This document shows, one piece after another, positions 35,984 through 44,605 of a stretch of DNA of 64,000 bases. The translations under genes and the position numbers were made by a program. The notes below the pieces were generated by a model. The model did no database searches. It worked only from the letters and a program-made list of their open reading frames with translations, and was not told the origin of the DNA. The stretch lies in the NCBI RefSeq assembly GCF_042676245.1, contig NZ_JBHTKA010000008.1, positions 682,001 through 746,000 of the forward strand, in the 5' to 3' direction. This DNA is from Ohtaekwangia kribbensis. GTDB lineage: Bacteria; Bacteroidota; Bacteroidia; Cytophagales; Cyclobacteriaceae. Position 1 is the stretch's first letter. Every line of letters starts with the position of its first letter.

Positions 35984-36934
35984 TCATAATTTTATCTTCA
36001 TGATGATGGTTTCTTCGAGACTGGCCGGGTCTTTAATCTTTCCTTTGTTACCAATGATCTGCAACAACTGGCTGTTGGCTATAAAGTAAAACTGATCGCC
36101 AACAATAACACCTGTGGTAGGTGCATTGAATTTAGCATCACGCTCGCATAAAAAATCAATTCGTGCTGCGCGATCGCTGGTTGCGTTTAATGTTATTTTT
36201 TGAATGGACTCCGGGAAGAAAGTATTCTGAACTCCGATCAACGTGTTGTTGTATTGATAAAGGCCATCGTATCCCATCACCATATAGCGATCGTTGGGAA
36301 CAGGTGAAATATGTTTCGTGGCAATATCAACGCGCACAACACCTTGTGGTCCACCGGTACTTACAATTAAAAATTTTTCATCGGGTGTTGCCGTAATGCC
36401 ATTTGCAAAAGCAACGCTGCCTGCTTTGGTGAATTCTTCAAGTGCTTTGCTGTCTTTGCGCACTACCCATAGCATGCCTGCGTGTGTATCGGTAACAAAT
36501 ACATCGCCTGCTTTAGTAATATATAGGTCATTAAACAAGTGGCGGTTGTCGTCTTCCAGTTTAAAGCGCTTTACCATCTTCTTTGTGCGAAGATCATATA
36601 CGTGTACGTTGGAAATTTTTCGTATCGTATCATGTTCGGGTGTATTGTTGCAAGCCCACAGCAAACCGCGGGCATCTACCCGCATGCCAAGTACCTGTTC
36701 AATCTCATCAGTTCCGGTCGCAATAAGGTCACTCGCTTTACCATCGGAAGTAATCTTGACAATCTTTCTTTTATATATACTGCTCAGATAAAATGCTTTT
36801 TCGGCCGGATCGTAGGCAATGCCTTCCGGTATAAGATCTCGTTCCTGCAATATAAATGCAGTCTCTGCTTTTTTCTGGGCGAAAGCAACATGACAAACGA
36901 ATAGCAGCGATACGAGTAATGCGTGTTTATTCAT
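35984..36934 (-). CDS. SMP-30/gluconolactonase-like secreted beta-propeller
   Basis: This is 316 residues from the ATG at 36934 (MNKHALLVSLLFVCHVAFAQ), which gives a clean signal peptide; an upstream in-frame ATG at 36979 would add 15 residues ahead of it. The body has repeated propeller strands such as LIPEGIAYDPAEKAFYLSSI, VLGMRVDARGLLWACNN, LFNDLYITKAGDVFVTDT and FANGITATPDEKFLIVST. These match the SMP-30/gluconolactonase/LRE family: the Glu, Asn and Asp positions that bind the metal are plausible but not proven. It is likely periplasmic and acts on a lactone or sugar acid, or is a non-enzymatic propeller. Confidence 0.75.
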   Translation of the reverse strand: MNKHALLVSLLFVCHVAFAQKKAETAFILQERDLIPEGIAYDPAEKAFYLSSIYKRKIVKITSDGKASDLIATGTDEIEQVLGMRVDARGLLWACNNTPEHDTIRKISNVHVYDLRTKKMVKRFKLEDDNRHLFNDLYITKAGDVFVTDTHAGMLWVVRKDSKALEEFTKAGSVAFANGITATPDEKFLIVSTGGPQGVVRVDIATKHISPVPNDRYMVMGYDGLYQYNNTLIGVQNTFFPESIQKITLNATSDRAARIDFLCERDAKFNAPTTGVIVGDQFYFIANSQLLQIIGNKGKIKDPASLEETIIMKIKL

Positions 36935-37032
36935 ACAATAATTTAAAGGGGAGATTTTGTTGTTTATCAAGATTATCACAAAACAGACAAGCGCTATATA
37001 TACCTTAACAAACCGTTTGTCTCATAACGGTG

Positions 37033-38403
37033 TTAAAATAATACAACTTCCGCGCCTCGCGGGTTAGTAAGATAAGAATTAATAAGATTCTGCACGGTAG
37101 GTGTTTCGGTACTGGAGCGTACATACGTACGGGCCGACTCAAAATCAGCAATGGATATATCTTTACTAAAGTAGCCGAACCCACAATAGGTTCCTTTATC
37201 AACCAGCACGAGCGATTGCTCATCAATGTTTCTTCCTTTACCAATAATGGCGGCTGAACTTCCTGTGCTTTTAAATGTATCAATGGCTTTATGTACTCGC
37301 TTGTTATAGCGCTTAACGGTTTCTACTCCTTCGCAGGCTCCATGACATTCGCCTGTCTGGTAATTAAAACATAATCCTTTGGCAACCTGAAGTCCGCATA
37401 ATTTAGGACAGAGATCAAACTCACGGACTTTCTCCCAGAGAAAATTCCACGCTTCTCCTTTCGAGCTGAAGCGAACCAGCGGATGCGAACCCTTCGTTAC
37501 TATATTTACCGAGAACCGCATATAGCCGTTACGATCTTCATAATCAAAAATTCCCCACTCCTCAACTCTGTACTTTTGTGCCTGGTTATACTTGGGCCAG
37601 AGCCTTCGTATTTCCTGCGACTCCAGGATCAACGCAATCAGTTCGTTACCTGTCAGCTCGTGACTGATGTGGTGAATTTCATTTCTGATTTTGGATCGAC
37701 TCCACTCGCGTGCTTCCCCGGTAAAGTGGCCGGCAATTCTTTTTTTGATATTGATTGCCTTACCAACATAAATAACCTGGCCGCGTGCGTTGTGAAAATA
37801 ATATACCCCCGGCAATGCTGGTAAACGATCGAATTCTTCTTTCGGTAAATTGGGAGGAAGTATAGTTTCTCCTGAATTTTTTTTCAGCGCCTTCGCTATA
37901 TAATTATCACGATCACGTCTTAATAACTGATCAAAAATTTTAACCGTGGCATGCGCATCGCCATTCGCGCGGTGCCGGTTGGTAATTTGTATACCTAAAC
38001 TTTCTGACAATGTTCCGAGACTATACGAACGCAGTCCGGGTATAATTTTGCGGCTCAACCGTACGGTGCATAATTTTTTTGCCTGCCAGTTGATTCCGGT
38101 CAGTTCGAATTCGCGCTTTAAAAAAGAATAATCGAAATGAGCGTTGTGTGCTACAAAAACTTTTCCGTCCAGGAAGTTGAATATTTCTTCGGCAACTTCT
38201 TCAAACGTAGGTGCGTTGAGCACCATTTCCGTTGAAATTCCGGTAAGGCCTGTAATGTAGTATGGAATATCCCTTCCGGGATTTATTAAAGTATGATAGG
38301 TTTCCGTGATCTGGATTCCGTCATGATGAAAAATGGCAATTTCTGTAATGCGATGGTTTGCCGCATATCCTCCGGTCGTCTCAATATCAACAATCGCGTA
38401 CAT
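37033..38403 (-). CDS. DEDDh exonuclease fused to a UvrC-type GIY-YIG nuclease domain
   Basis: This is 456 residues. The N-terminal domain is a DnaQ-like 3'-5' exonuclease with VDIETTGG (Asp6, Glu8), VFVAHNAHFDYSFL (Asp) and HRANGDAHATVKIF (His and the last Asp), all DEDDh residues being present. Residues about 197-275 are a GIY-YIG nuclease (LPGVYYFHNARGQVIYVGKA, INIKKRIAGHF). The final 180 residues, with several cysteines (CPKLCGLQ, CFNYQTGECHGAC), resemble the tail seen in this fusion family. Similar DnaQ/UvrC-N fusions occur in Bacteroidota and Actinobacteria and are thought to act in DNA repair or exonucleolytic processing. The gene is alone. Confidence 0.9.
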   Translation of the reverse strand: MYAIVDIETTGGYAANHRITEIAIFHHDGIQITETYHTLINPGRDIPYYITGLTGISTEMVLNAPTFEEVAEEIFNFLDGKVFVAHNAHFDYSFLKREFELTGINWQAKKLCTVRLSRKIIPGLRSYSLGTLSESLGIQITNRHRANGDAHATVKIFDQLLRRDRDNYIAKALKKNSGETILPPNLPKEEFDRLPALPGVYYFHNARGQVIYVGKAINIKKRIAGHFTGEAREWSRSKIRNEIHHISHELTGNELIALILESQEIRRLWPKYNQAQKYRVEEWGIFDYEDRNGYMRFSVNIVTKGSHPLVRFSSKGEAWNFLWEKVREFDLCPKLCGLQVAKGLCFNYQTGECHGACEGVETVKRYNKRVHKAIDTFKSTGSSAAIIGKGRNIDEQSLVLVDKGTYCGFGYFSKDISIADFESARTYVRSSTETPTVQNLINSYLTNPRGAEVVLF

Positions 38404-38472
38404 GGTCGAAATTTAAAGTTTGACATGTTAACGTAAAAGCAGAAATTCAAATCAAATTTTAATTATTTAAAA

Positions 38473-38820
38473 ATGAACGGAATAGTCCGATTTCTCTTGT
38501 CCGGTGTAGCTGTATTATTAACGGCATATCTTATGAAAGGTGTGCACGTGGATCATTATGGTTATGCCTTGCTGGTGGCAGCTGTGCTTGCCCTGGCCAA
38601 TATGATTGTAAAGCCTGTGCTCATCATCTTTACAATTCCCATCACCATTTTTACACTCGGTTTATTTTTGCTGGTGATCAACGCGCTGATCATTATGCTG
38701 GTAGATTATCTCGTGCCCGGTTTTCGCGTAGATGGATTCTGGTGGGCGCTTGCCTTCAGCATTGTACTTTCTATCTTCAACAGCTTCTTTACTGATATCT
38801 CGAAAGAAAAGGAGCGCTAG
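38473..38820 (+). CDS. Phage holin family / YvlD-like small membrane protein
   Basis: This is 115 residues with four hydrophobic segments (VRFLLSGVAVLLTAYLMKG, ALLVAAVLALANMIVKPVLI, TIPITIFTLGLFLLVINALI, DGFWWALAFSIVLSIFNSF). The motif NMIVKPVLIIFTIPIT and the following loop VDYLVPGF are typical of the YvlD/'phage holin family 4' proteins, which are chromosomal small membrane proteins despite the name. The gene is monocistronic or read with the downstream lipoprotein gene, 41 bp away. Function is unknown. Confidence 0.82.
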   Translation: MNGIVRFLLSGVAVLLTAYLMKGVHVDHYGYALLVAAVLALANMIVKPVLIIFTIPITIFTLGLFLLVINALIIMLVDYLVPGFRVDGFWWALAFSIVLSIFNSFFTDISKEKER

Positions 38821-38861
38821 AATATATTTTTTCAAACCACCCTGAAGAAACCTTTACCCTC

Positions 38862-41861
38862 ATGCAAGTTGCCACACGCATTATTGTTGCTGTTGCGCTG
38901 ATCATGTTTACAGCATGCTCAAAAAAACAATCACAGTCAGAAGAGCATTCTCCGGAAGCTTCGCTCGCTGATCTGAAAGTATATGACGGATTGGAAGTGA
39001 CACTGTTTGCTTCTGAGCCGATGTTCAGCAACCCCACCAACATGGATATAGATGCGCGCGGCCGCGTGTGGGTTTGTGAGGCATACAACTATCGCAACCA
39101 ATACAACCCTAAAAACCCGGTGAAGAAAGAAGGCGATCGCATTATGATATTGGAAGATACCGATGGTGATGGCAAGGCTGATAACAGCAAAGTATTTTAT
39201 CAGGGTACGGATATAAATGCTGCACTGGGTATATGTGTGCTGGGCAATAAAGTGATTGTGTCATGTAGCCCGAACGTTTTTGTTTTTACAGATGAGAATG
39301 GTGACGATGTTCCTGATAAAAAAGAAATTCTTTTTCAGGGTATAAAAGGTGTTCAGCACGATCATGCTATACATGCATTTCTCTTCGGACCTGACGGCAG
39401 ACTATATTTCAATATGGGTAACGAAGGCGTATTATTGGTAAATGCAAAAGGTGATACGGTGAGAGATGTACATGGAAATAAAGTTGTTTCCAATGGAAAA
39501 CCGTATCGCGATGGTATGGCGCTGCGCTGCAACCTGGACGGGAGTGATGTAGAAGTGATTGGCAATAACTTCAGAAATAACTATGAGTTGACTGTTGATC
39601 CTTTCGGCACGGTGTGGCAATCCGACAATGATGATGACGGAAATAAAGCCACGCGTATCAATTATGTAATGGAGGCTGGTAACTTCGGGTATAAAGATGA
39701 AATGACCGGAGCAAGCTGGTATAAAAGACGCACCAATGTAGAAAAGGAAATTCCATTTCGTCATTGGCATTTAAACGACCCGGGTGTAGTGCCCAACCTG
39801 TTACAAACCGGGGCAGGCTCACCAACGGGTATAACAATGTATGAGGGTACCATGCTTCCGCAGATTTTTCAGGGACAACTCATTCACGCGGAGCCTGGTC
39901 ATAATGTAGTGCGATCATATACTATAACGAATGACGGTGCAGGCTATAAAGCTGAAATTGTAAATATACTCGAAGGACAAAATGACCAGTGGTTTCGTCC
40001 GGCAGATGTTACTATTGCTCCGGATGGTTCACTGTTCGTAGCAGACTGGTATGATCCCGGAGTAGGTGGTCACCAGGTTGCCGATGTTGACCGCGGCAGA
40101 ATATATCGCATTGCGAAACCCAAAGCAGGATATACTATATCTCCTTCTGATGTGTCAACACCAGAAGGAGCCGTGCAGGCATTGATAAGCCCTAATGCCG
40201 CAACACGATATACAGGCTGGAATGCACTTGCATCCTTTGGTGAACAGGCGGAACAATCCCTCGCTAAACTCTGGACTTCTGAAAACCTAAGACATCGCGC
40301 GCAAGCACTCTGGTTGTTAACGCGTCTTCCCAACAAGGCAGATATATACCTGGCGCAAGCCTCTGCTGATAAGGAAAGCGATATTCGCATTGCAGCAATT
40401 CGCATTGCCAAACTTCTCAAGCGAGATATACTTCCTGTTGCCGCCAAACTTGCGAATGATTCTTCTGCCCAGGTAAGAAGAGAGGTTGCTCTTGCCCTTT
40501 GTGGCAATGCAACGCCAGAAGCCGCAGCGCTGTGGACACAATTAGCATTGCAGTATAACGGAAACGATCGATGGTATCTTGAAGCTTTAGGGATCGGTGC
40601 TGCTCAAACAGAAGATTTATACTTTAATTCCTGGAAACAGAAGGTTGGTAAAGATTGGAGCACAGTGCCTAACCGCGATATAGTATGGCGAAGCAGAAGT
40701 AAAAATGCTATGCCCCTGCTGGCAGAACTGATCAAGTCTTCTGATGAAAGGGAAATGCTGCGCTACTATCGGGCATTCGATTTTCATAAAGATCCACTCA
40801 AGCAAACCGTGCTCACACAACTTGTACAGCAAACACAAGGTGATAAAGTATTGTATGCTTTGAAACACATGGATGCTTCCAAATTGAAAATGACACCTCC
40901 CGTTATGACGGCACTTAACAAAGTGCTTGAGCAATATAAAGGAGAGCTTCAGTATGTGGAACTTGTATCGCTATTCAAATTGCAGCGCCATGCCGATGAC
41001 CTGTTGCAAATAGGTATACATTATCCGGATAGTGTAAAAGGTAAAGAAGCCATAAAGGCTTTACTGGATTGGGATCGTACCGATCTGATCGATAAAATTC
41101 TGAGCTCTCCCAACCGCGATGAGGGCCAGGCCATGATCAAAGCATTATGGCCCTATATGTACGATAAAAAAACGATCGCCATCATGGAAGATGTAATGAT
41201 GGACACTTCAAAAGAAATGGAGCTGCGCAAACTGGCGGTAAAAACATTTGGCGGTCCGTGGGAATCAGAAGATCGCTTATTGCTATTGGCAAAGGAAAAG
41301 AAGATACCCATAACGTTGCAGGCAGCAGCGGCCGGAGTTTTCCAAACTGCATGGCGTGCAACTTTGCGTGAAGAGGCTGCTAAATATCTTCGTCTACCGG
41401 GAAGCAAGGAAGGCACATCGCTTCCAACGGTATCGATACTGGTCGATAAGACAGGCGATGCTGCAAAAGGTAAAGCTGTTTTCAAGACTATATGCAGCAG
41501 TTGTCATCGTCTTAACAACGAAGGTGTAGAGTTCGGTCCTGACCTAAGTGAGATTAGTGATAAACTTCCGAAGGAAGCAATCTATACAGCTATACTATAT
41601 CCTGACCAGGGGATAAGTTTTGGTTATGAAGGCTGGCGTATAAAATTGGCTGACGGTTCCTCTGCGTTCGGGCGCATCATTTCAGAAACGGAAGACAAGA
41701 TTGATGTGCAGTATATGAACAACTCGCAAACAGTGCTGAAAGAAAATATACTCTCGCGCACAAAACTGGAAAGCTCGCTGATGCCATCGAACCTGCAGGC
41801 AATCATGACGGAGCAGGAGCTGGTTGATCTGGTGGAATACCTGAGCACGCTTAAAAAGTGA
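38862..41861 (+). CDS. PVC-type heme-binding lipoprotein (propeller, HEAT repeats, cytochrome c)
   Basis: This is 999 residues with a lipoprotein signal ending MFTAC (Cys19). Residues about 35-410 form a beta-propeller of the kind annotated 'PVC-type heme-binding CxxCH protein' (DLKVYDGLEVTLFASEP, NPTNMDIDARGRVWVCEAY, DGDGKADNSKVFY). A middle region of about 430-800 holds helical HEAT-like repeats, and the C-terminal cytochrome c domain has CSSCH at about residues 877-881 (TICSSCHRLNNEG) and a later Met that could be the axial ligand. It is probably a periplasm-facing oxidase or sugar dehydrogenase-like electron carrier. The family was named for Planctomycetes but occurs in Bacteroidota too. 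Substrate is unknown. Confidence 0.88.
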   Translation: MQVATRIIVAVALIMFTACSKKQSQSEEHSPEASLADLKVYDGLEVTLFASEPMFSNPTNMDIDARGRVWVCEAYNYRNQYNPKNPVKKEGDRIMILEDTDGDGKADNSKVFYQGTDINAALGICVLGNKVIVSCSPNVFVFTDENGDDVPDKKEILFQGIKGVQHDHAIHAFLFGPDGRLYFNMGNEGVLLVNAKGDTVRDVHGNKVVSNGKPYRDGMALRCNLDGSDVEVIGNNFRNNYELTVDPFGTVWQSDNDDDGNKATRINYVMEAGNFGYKDEMTGASWYKRRTNVEKEIPFRHWHLNDPGVVPNLLQTGAGSPTGITMYEGTMLPQIFQGQLIHAEPGHNVVRSYTITNDGAGYKAEIVNILEGQNDQWFRPADVTIAPDGSLFVADWYDPGVGGHQVADVDRGRIYRIAKPKAGYTISPSDVSTPEGAVQALISPNAATRYTGWNALASFGEQAEQSLAKLWTSENLRHRAQALWLLTRLPNKADIYLAQASADKESDIRIAAIRIAKLLKRDILPVAAKLANDSSAQVRREVALALCGNATPEAAALWTQLALQYNGNDRWYLEALGIGAAQTEDLYFNSWKQKVGKDWSTVPNRDIVWRSRSKNAMPLLAELIKSSDEREMLRYYRAFDFHKDPLKQTVLTQLVQQTQGDKVLYALKHMDASKLKMTPPVMTALNKVLEQYKGELQYVELVSLFKLQRHADDLLQIGIHYPDSVKGKEAIKALLDWDRTDLIDKILSSPNRDEGQAMIKALWPYMYDKKTIAIMEDVMMDTSKEMELRKLAVKTFGGPWESEDRLLLLAKEKKIPITLQAAAAGVFQTAWRATLREEAAKYLRLPGSKEGTSLPTVSILVDKTGDAAKGKAVFKTICSSCHRLNNEGVEFGPDLSEISDKLPKEAIYTAILYPDQGISFGYEGWRIKLADGSSAFGRIISETEDKIDVQYMNNSQTVLKENILSRTKLESSLMPSNLQAIMTEQELVDLVEYLSTLKK

Positions 41862-41973
41862 AATAAACACCCTAAAAATCCATTAAGCGATTCATCTACA
41901 GCCACTTTATGTTACACCAAGGGTTTGGCATTGCGTTTGCCTTACCCTATGCAGGTATTAAACCACCTGCTTT

Positions 41974-42483
41974 ATGAAAACTAGATTAGGTTTACAGGTA
42001 ACAATGGTATTGTTTTTACTGGCTGCAGTAACTGCTGCACAGGCGCAACACAGGGGTCATGATCGTGATCGAGACAATAGTGGCAGAGGTCATGGGCATG
42101 GTAACGGAAACGGACATAGTAAAGATTACAGAGACAGAGATCGTGACAACGGTCACCATCATCACCATAATCATAACAAAGTAGTGCATGTATACCATCA
42201 TCGTCCGGCTCCGGTAGAGCGCAGAGTTGTGGTACACCACCATCATCACGACCGTCCTCGTTACGTTTACTATCGTGACTATGATGTATACTATGATTGC
42301 GATCGCCAGATGTTCATTTCATTCTCCGGTAGAAACTGGACGGTGAGTATTGAGCGACCTATACGCATGCATCATGTAGATATATACCGTGCGTCACGTG
42401 TAGATGTTGATTACTACAACGATGATTTTCCACAATACCTGGAACAGAAGAGACCACACGGAAGAGTATATGCCGAATGGTAA
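41974..42483 (+). CDS. Secreted histidine-rich protein of unknown function
   Basis: This is 169 residues. The signal peptide ends ...LLAAVTAAQA, and the mature chain begins QHRGHDRDRDN. The first half of the mature protein is extremely rich in His, Asp, Arg and Gly (a run of five His followed by NHNK, and another HHHHHD), which suggests metal binding. The second half (YRDYDVYYDCDRQMFISFSG, IRMHHVDIYRAS) is Tyr- and Asp-rich, with a single Cys. It has no recognised enzymatic family, and its C-terminus (GRVYAEW) is not a sorting signal. It ends near a strong terminator shared with the convergent peptidase gene. Confidence 0.7.
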   Translation: MKTRLGLQVTMVLFLLAAVTAAQAQHRGHDRDRDNSGRGHGHGNGNGHSKDYRDRDRDNGHHHHHNHNKVVHVYHHRPAPVERRVVVHHHHHDRPRYVYYRDYDVYYDCDRQMFISFSGRNWTVSIERPIRMHHVDIYRASRVDVDYYNDDFPQYLEQKRPHGRVYAEW

Positions 42484-42525
42484 TACCAATACGATAGATA
42501 GAAATAGTATATGGTGTTGAGTGTA

Positions 42526-42558
42526 GAATGTCAGACGAGAGTCTGACATTCTTTTTTT
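42526..42558 (+). terminator. Rho-independent terminator between convergent genes
   Basis: GAATGTCAGAC (42526-42536) pairs perfectly with GTCTGACATTC (42541-42551) around GAGA, followed by seven T. It terminates the His-rich gene and lies against the stop of the convergent isoaspartyl peptidase. Confidence 0.9.
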
Positions 42559-42561
42559 ATA

Positions 42562-43587
42562 TCAATCCTTATAGATGAACGTTTTGCCTTCGCCCTTCTT
42601 CTGTATATAGCCTCTGTACATACCAGCAGTGTTAAAGGTCATCGAAATGTTACCCAGACGATCGAGCGCTATAATTCCACCATCACCGCCCAGGCGTGGA
42701 ACCTTCTTCATCACCACACTGTCGGCTGCCTCTTGTAAGGATAGGTCGGTATATTTCACCAGCGAGGCTATATCATGCGCTACTGCCAAACGAATAAAAA
42801 ACTCGCCCCATCCCGTTGCTGATACACCGCATGATGCATTGTCGGCATAGGTACCGGCACCAATGATGGGAGCATCTCCAACGCGTCCGTATTTTTTATT
42901 GGTCATGCCACCAGTAGATGTACCGGCCGCTATGTTTCCATATTGATCAAGTGCAACAGCACCTACTGTTCCGAACTTTTTGTCTTTAGTGTAGGGATCG
43001 ATCAATGCAGCTTCGCGATCTGCCTCTGCTTCTTTTGTTTTAAGCCATTGCTTGTAGCGAAGGGAATCAAAAAAATACGAAGGGTCTACAATTTCAAGAT
43101 TCTGTTCCCGTGCAAATTTTTCAGCACCATCACCAATCATCATTACATGTTCTGATTTTGTCATCACTGCGTATGCTGCTGTTATAGGATTCTTGATTGT
43201 AGTAACTCCGGCAACAGCACCGGCCATTAAATTACTGCCATCCATAATCGATGCATCCAGTTCGTTCTTGCCTTCGCTGTTGAACACAGCTCCTTTACCC
43301 GCATTGAACAACGGAGAATTTTCCATCACCTTAATGGCAGCAATAACAGCATCGAGACTTTTGCCACCACGCTCAAGCACAGTATAACCGCTGTCCAGCG
43401 CCTGTTGCAGCGCAGCGTGATAAGCTTGTTCGCGCTCGGGTGTCATATTCTCACGCTTAATAGTGCCGGCACCTCCGTGGATAACCAATGTTATAGGACC
43501 TGCGGGTCTATCAGCAACACGTTCGTCTGGCTTCTTGCTACACGCAGCGGCTATAGCGAGCAGACTAAAAAGTAGAAAAAATCTCAT
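42562..43587 (-). CDS. Isoaspartyl peptidase / L-asparaginase (Ntn hydrolase), lipoprotein
   Basis: This is 341 residues. A signal with a lipobox-like AIAAAC (Cys16) suggests a lipoprotein exposed in the periplasm. The Ntn-hydrolase core is present: VIHGGAGTIKREN near residue 34, and the autocleavage site FGTVGAVALD with Thr207 as nucleophile, followed by GNIAAGTSTGGMTNKKYGRVGD, which binds the substrate. The precursor is cleaved into alpha and beta chains. The family hydrolyses beta-aspartyl dipeptides and asparagine. Length is close to the usual 310-340. Confidence 0.93.
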   Translation of the reverse strand: MRFFLLFSLLAIAAACSKKPDERVADRPAGPITLVIHGGAGTIKRENMTPEREQAYHAALQQALDSGYTVLERGGKSLDAVIAAIKVMENSPLFNAGKGAVFNSEGKNELDASIMDGSNLMAGAVAGVTTIKNPITAAYAVMTKSEHVMMIGDGAEKFAREQNLEIVDPSYFFDSLRYKQWLKTKEAEADREAALIDPYTKDKKFGTVGAVALDQYGNIAAGTSTGGMTNKKYGRVGDAPIIGAGTYADNASCGVSATGWGEFFIRLAVAHDIASLVKYTDLSLQEAADSVVMKKVPRLGGDGGIIALDRLGNISMTFNTAGMYRGYIQKKGEGKTFIYKD

Positions 43588-43664
43588 AAAAGGTTGGGTT
43601 AATAATTAGGAAAGGTAGGGAATTGCTATTATACTGCGATTCGGGAATTAATTGTATAATATTT

Positions 43665-43694
43665 TTTGTTTTCGGGCGTGAGCGCATAATTTTG
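43665..43694 (+). promoter_or_regulatory. Bacteroidota-type promoter for the DksA-like gene
   Basis: TTTG (43665-43668), an 18-base spacer and TAATTTTG (43687-43694), an exact TAnnTTTG. The ATG at 43725 is 30 bases further on. Confidence 0.6.
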
Positions 43695-43724
43695 CGCATC
43701 TTTTACCAAACGGGCAAACACCAT

Positions 43725-44519
43725 ATGGCTAAGAATAAAAAGACCAGCGCTAAGCCAGCTAAAAAAGCTGCAAAAGCGAAACCTACAGCTAAAGTAAAAA
43801 AAGCAGCTCCGGCTAAAGCTAAAAAGGCTCCCGCCAAAAAAGTTGTTGCTAAAAAAGCAGCTCCCAAAAAAGCAGCTCCCGCTCCTAAAAAACCGGTGGC
43901 TGCAAAAAAGGAAGCTCCTAAAAAAGAGCCCGCTAAAAAGTTAGCAGTTGCCCCGAAGAAAGAAGAACAAACTGTGAAGGTTGAAAAAACCGTAGCGCCT
44001 AAGAAAGTAGAAAAGGTGGAAACACCCGTTAAACCAACTCCGGTTGCTGCTAAACCTGCACCACCACAATTAAATATTTTTCCAGTGCCGAACCAGAGAC
44101 CGATTGCTCACAAGCCTGCACAAGGTGTAGCATCTAGTGAAGAAAGAACACGCTATTCAGAAGAAGAGTTGAAAGAGTTTGAAGGACTAATCAACCGTAA
44201 ACTTGATAAAGCGAGAGAAGAGTACAAGATTTTAAAAGATACTCTCAACCGTAACAACGATGAGGGAACAGATGCCACTTCAGGGGGAAATACAAAGGTA
44301 TTGGAAGACGGAGCAGAAACTGCAGAGAAAGAAAACCTCAGCCAGCTTGCAGCACGTCAGCAAAAATATATAACGAACCTGGAGAATGCATTGGTACGGA
44401 TTAAGAATGGTACATACGGAATATGTTCCGTAACCGGAAAGCTGATCCCGAAAGAACGATTGATAGCGGTGCCACACACCACGCAGTCCATCGAAGCGAA
44501 AATGATGCAACAAGATTAA
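43725..44519 (+). CDS. TraR/DksA-like protein with Lys/Ala/Pro-rich (histone-H1-like) N-terminus and degenerate zinc finger
   Basis: This is 264 residues from the ATG at 43725 (MAKNKKTSAKPAKKA). The frame is open to 43623, but this start is just after the promoter and has a typical H1-like opening. Residues 1 to about 95 are dominated by Lys, Ala and Pro, like eukaryotic histone H1 tails and the Bacteroidota Hc1-like proteins. Residues about 130-264 are a DksA-type coiled coil ending in YGICSVTGKLIPKERL, the usual zinc-finger spot. Only one Cys of the C4 set remains. Similar Bacteroidota proteins have lost the zinc site as well. It probably binds RNA polymerase and/or DNA. Confidence 0.85.
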   Translation: MAKNKKTSAKPAKKAAKAKPTAKVKKAAPAKAKKAPAKKVVAKKAAPKKAAPAPKKPVAAKKEAPKKEPAKKLAVAPKKEEQTVKVEKTVAPKKVEKVETPVKPTPVAAKPAPPQLNIFPVPNQRPIAHKPAQGVASSEERTRYSEEELKEFEGLINRKLDKAREEYKILKDTLNRNNDEGTDATSGGNTKVLEDGAETAEKENLSQLAARQQKYITNLENALVRIKNGTYGICSVTGKLIPKERLIAVPHTTQSIEAKMMQQD

Positions 44520-44529
44520 ACAAAAAGCT

Positions 44530-44555
44530 TCCCCTCTACACCAGAGGGGATTTTT
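44530..44555 (+). terminator. Rho-independent terminator of the DksA-like gene
   Basis: TCCCCTCT (44530-44537) pairs with AGAGGGGA (44543-44550) around a five-base loop, followed by five T. Confidence 0.85.
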
Positions 44556-44605
44556 GTCTCTGAACAATTTTTTTGGTTTATCTTTAATAACAAACACAGA
44601 ACACC

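Noticed and set aside
42016..42249. A 77-codon frame opposite the His-rich gene, rich in Met and Val
   Set aside because: The Met/Val richness is just the antisense of CAT/CAC and GAC codons.
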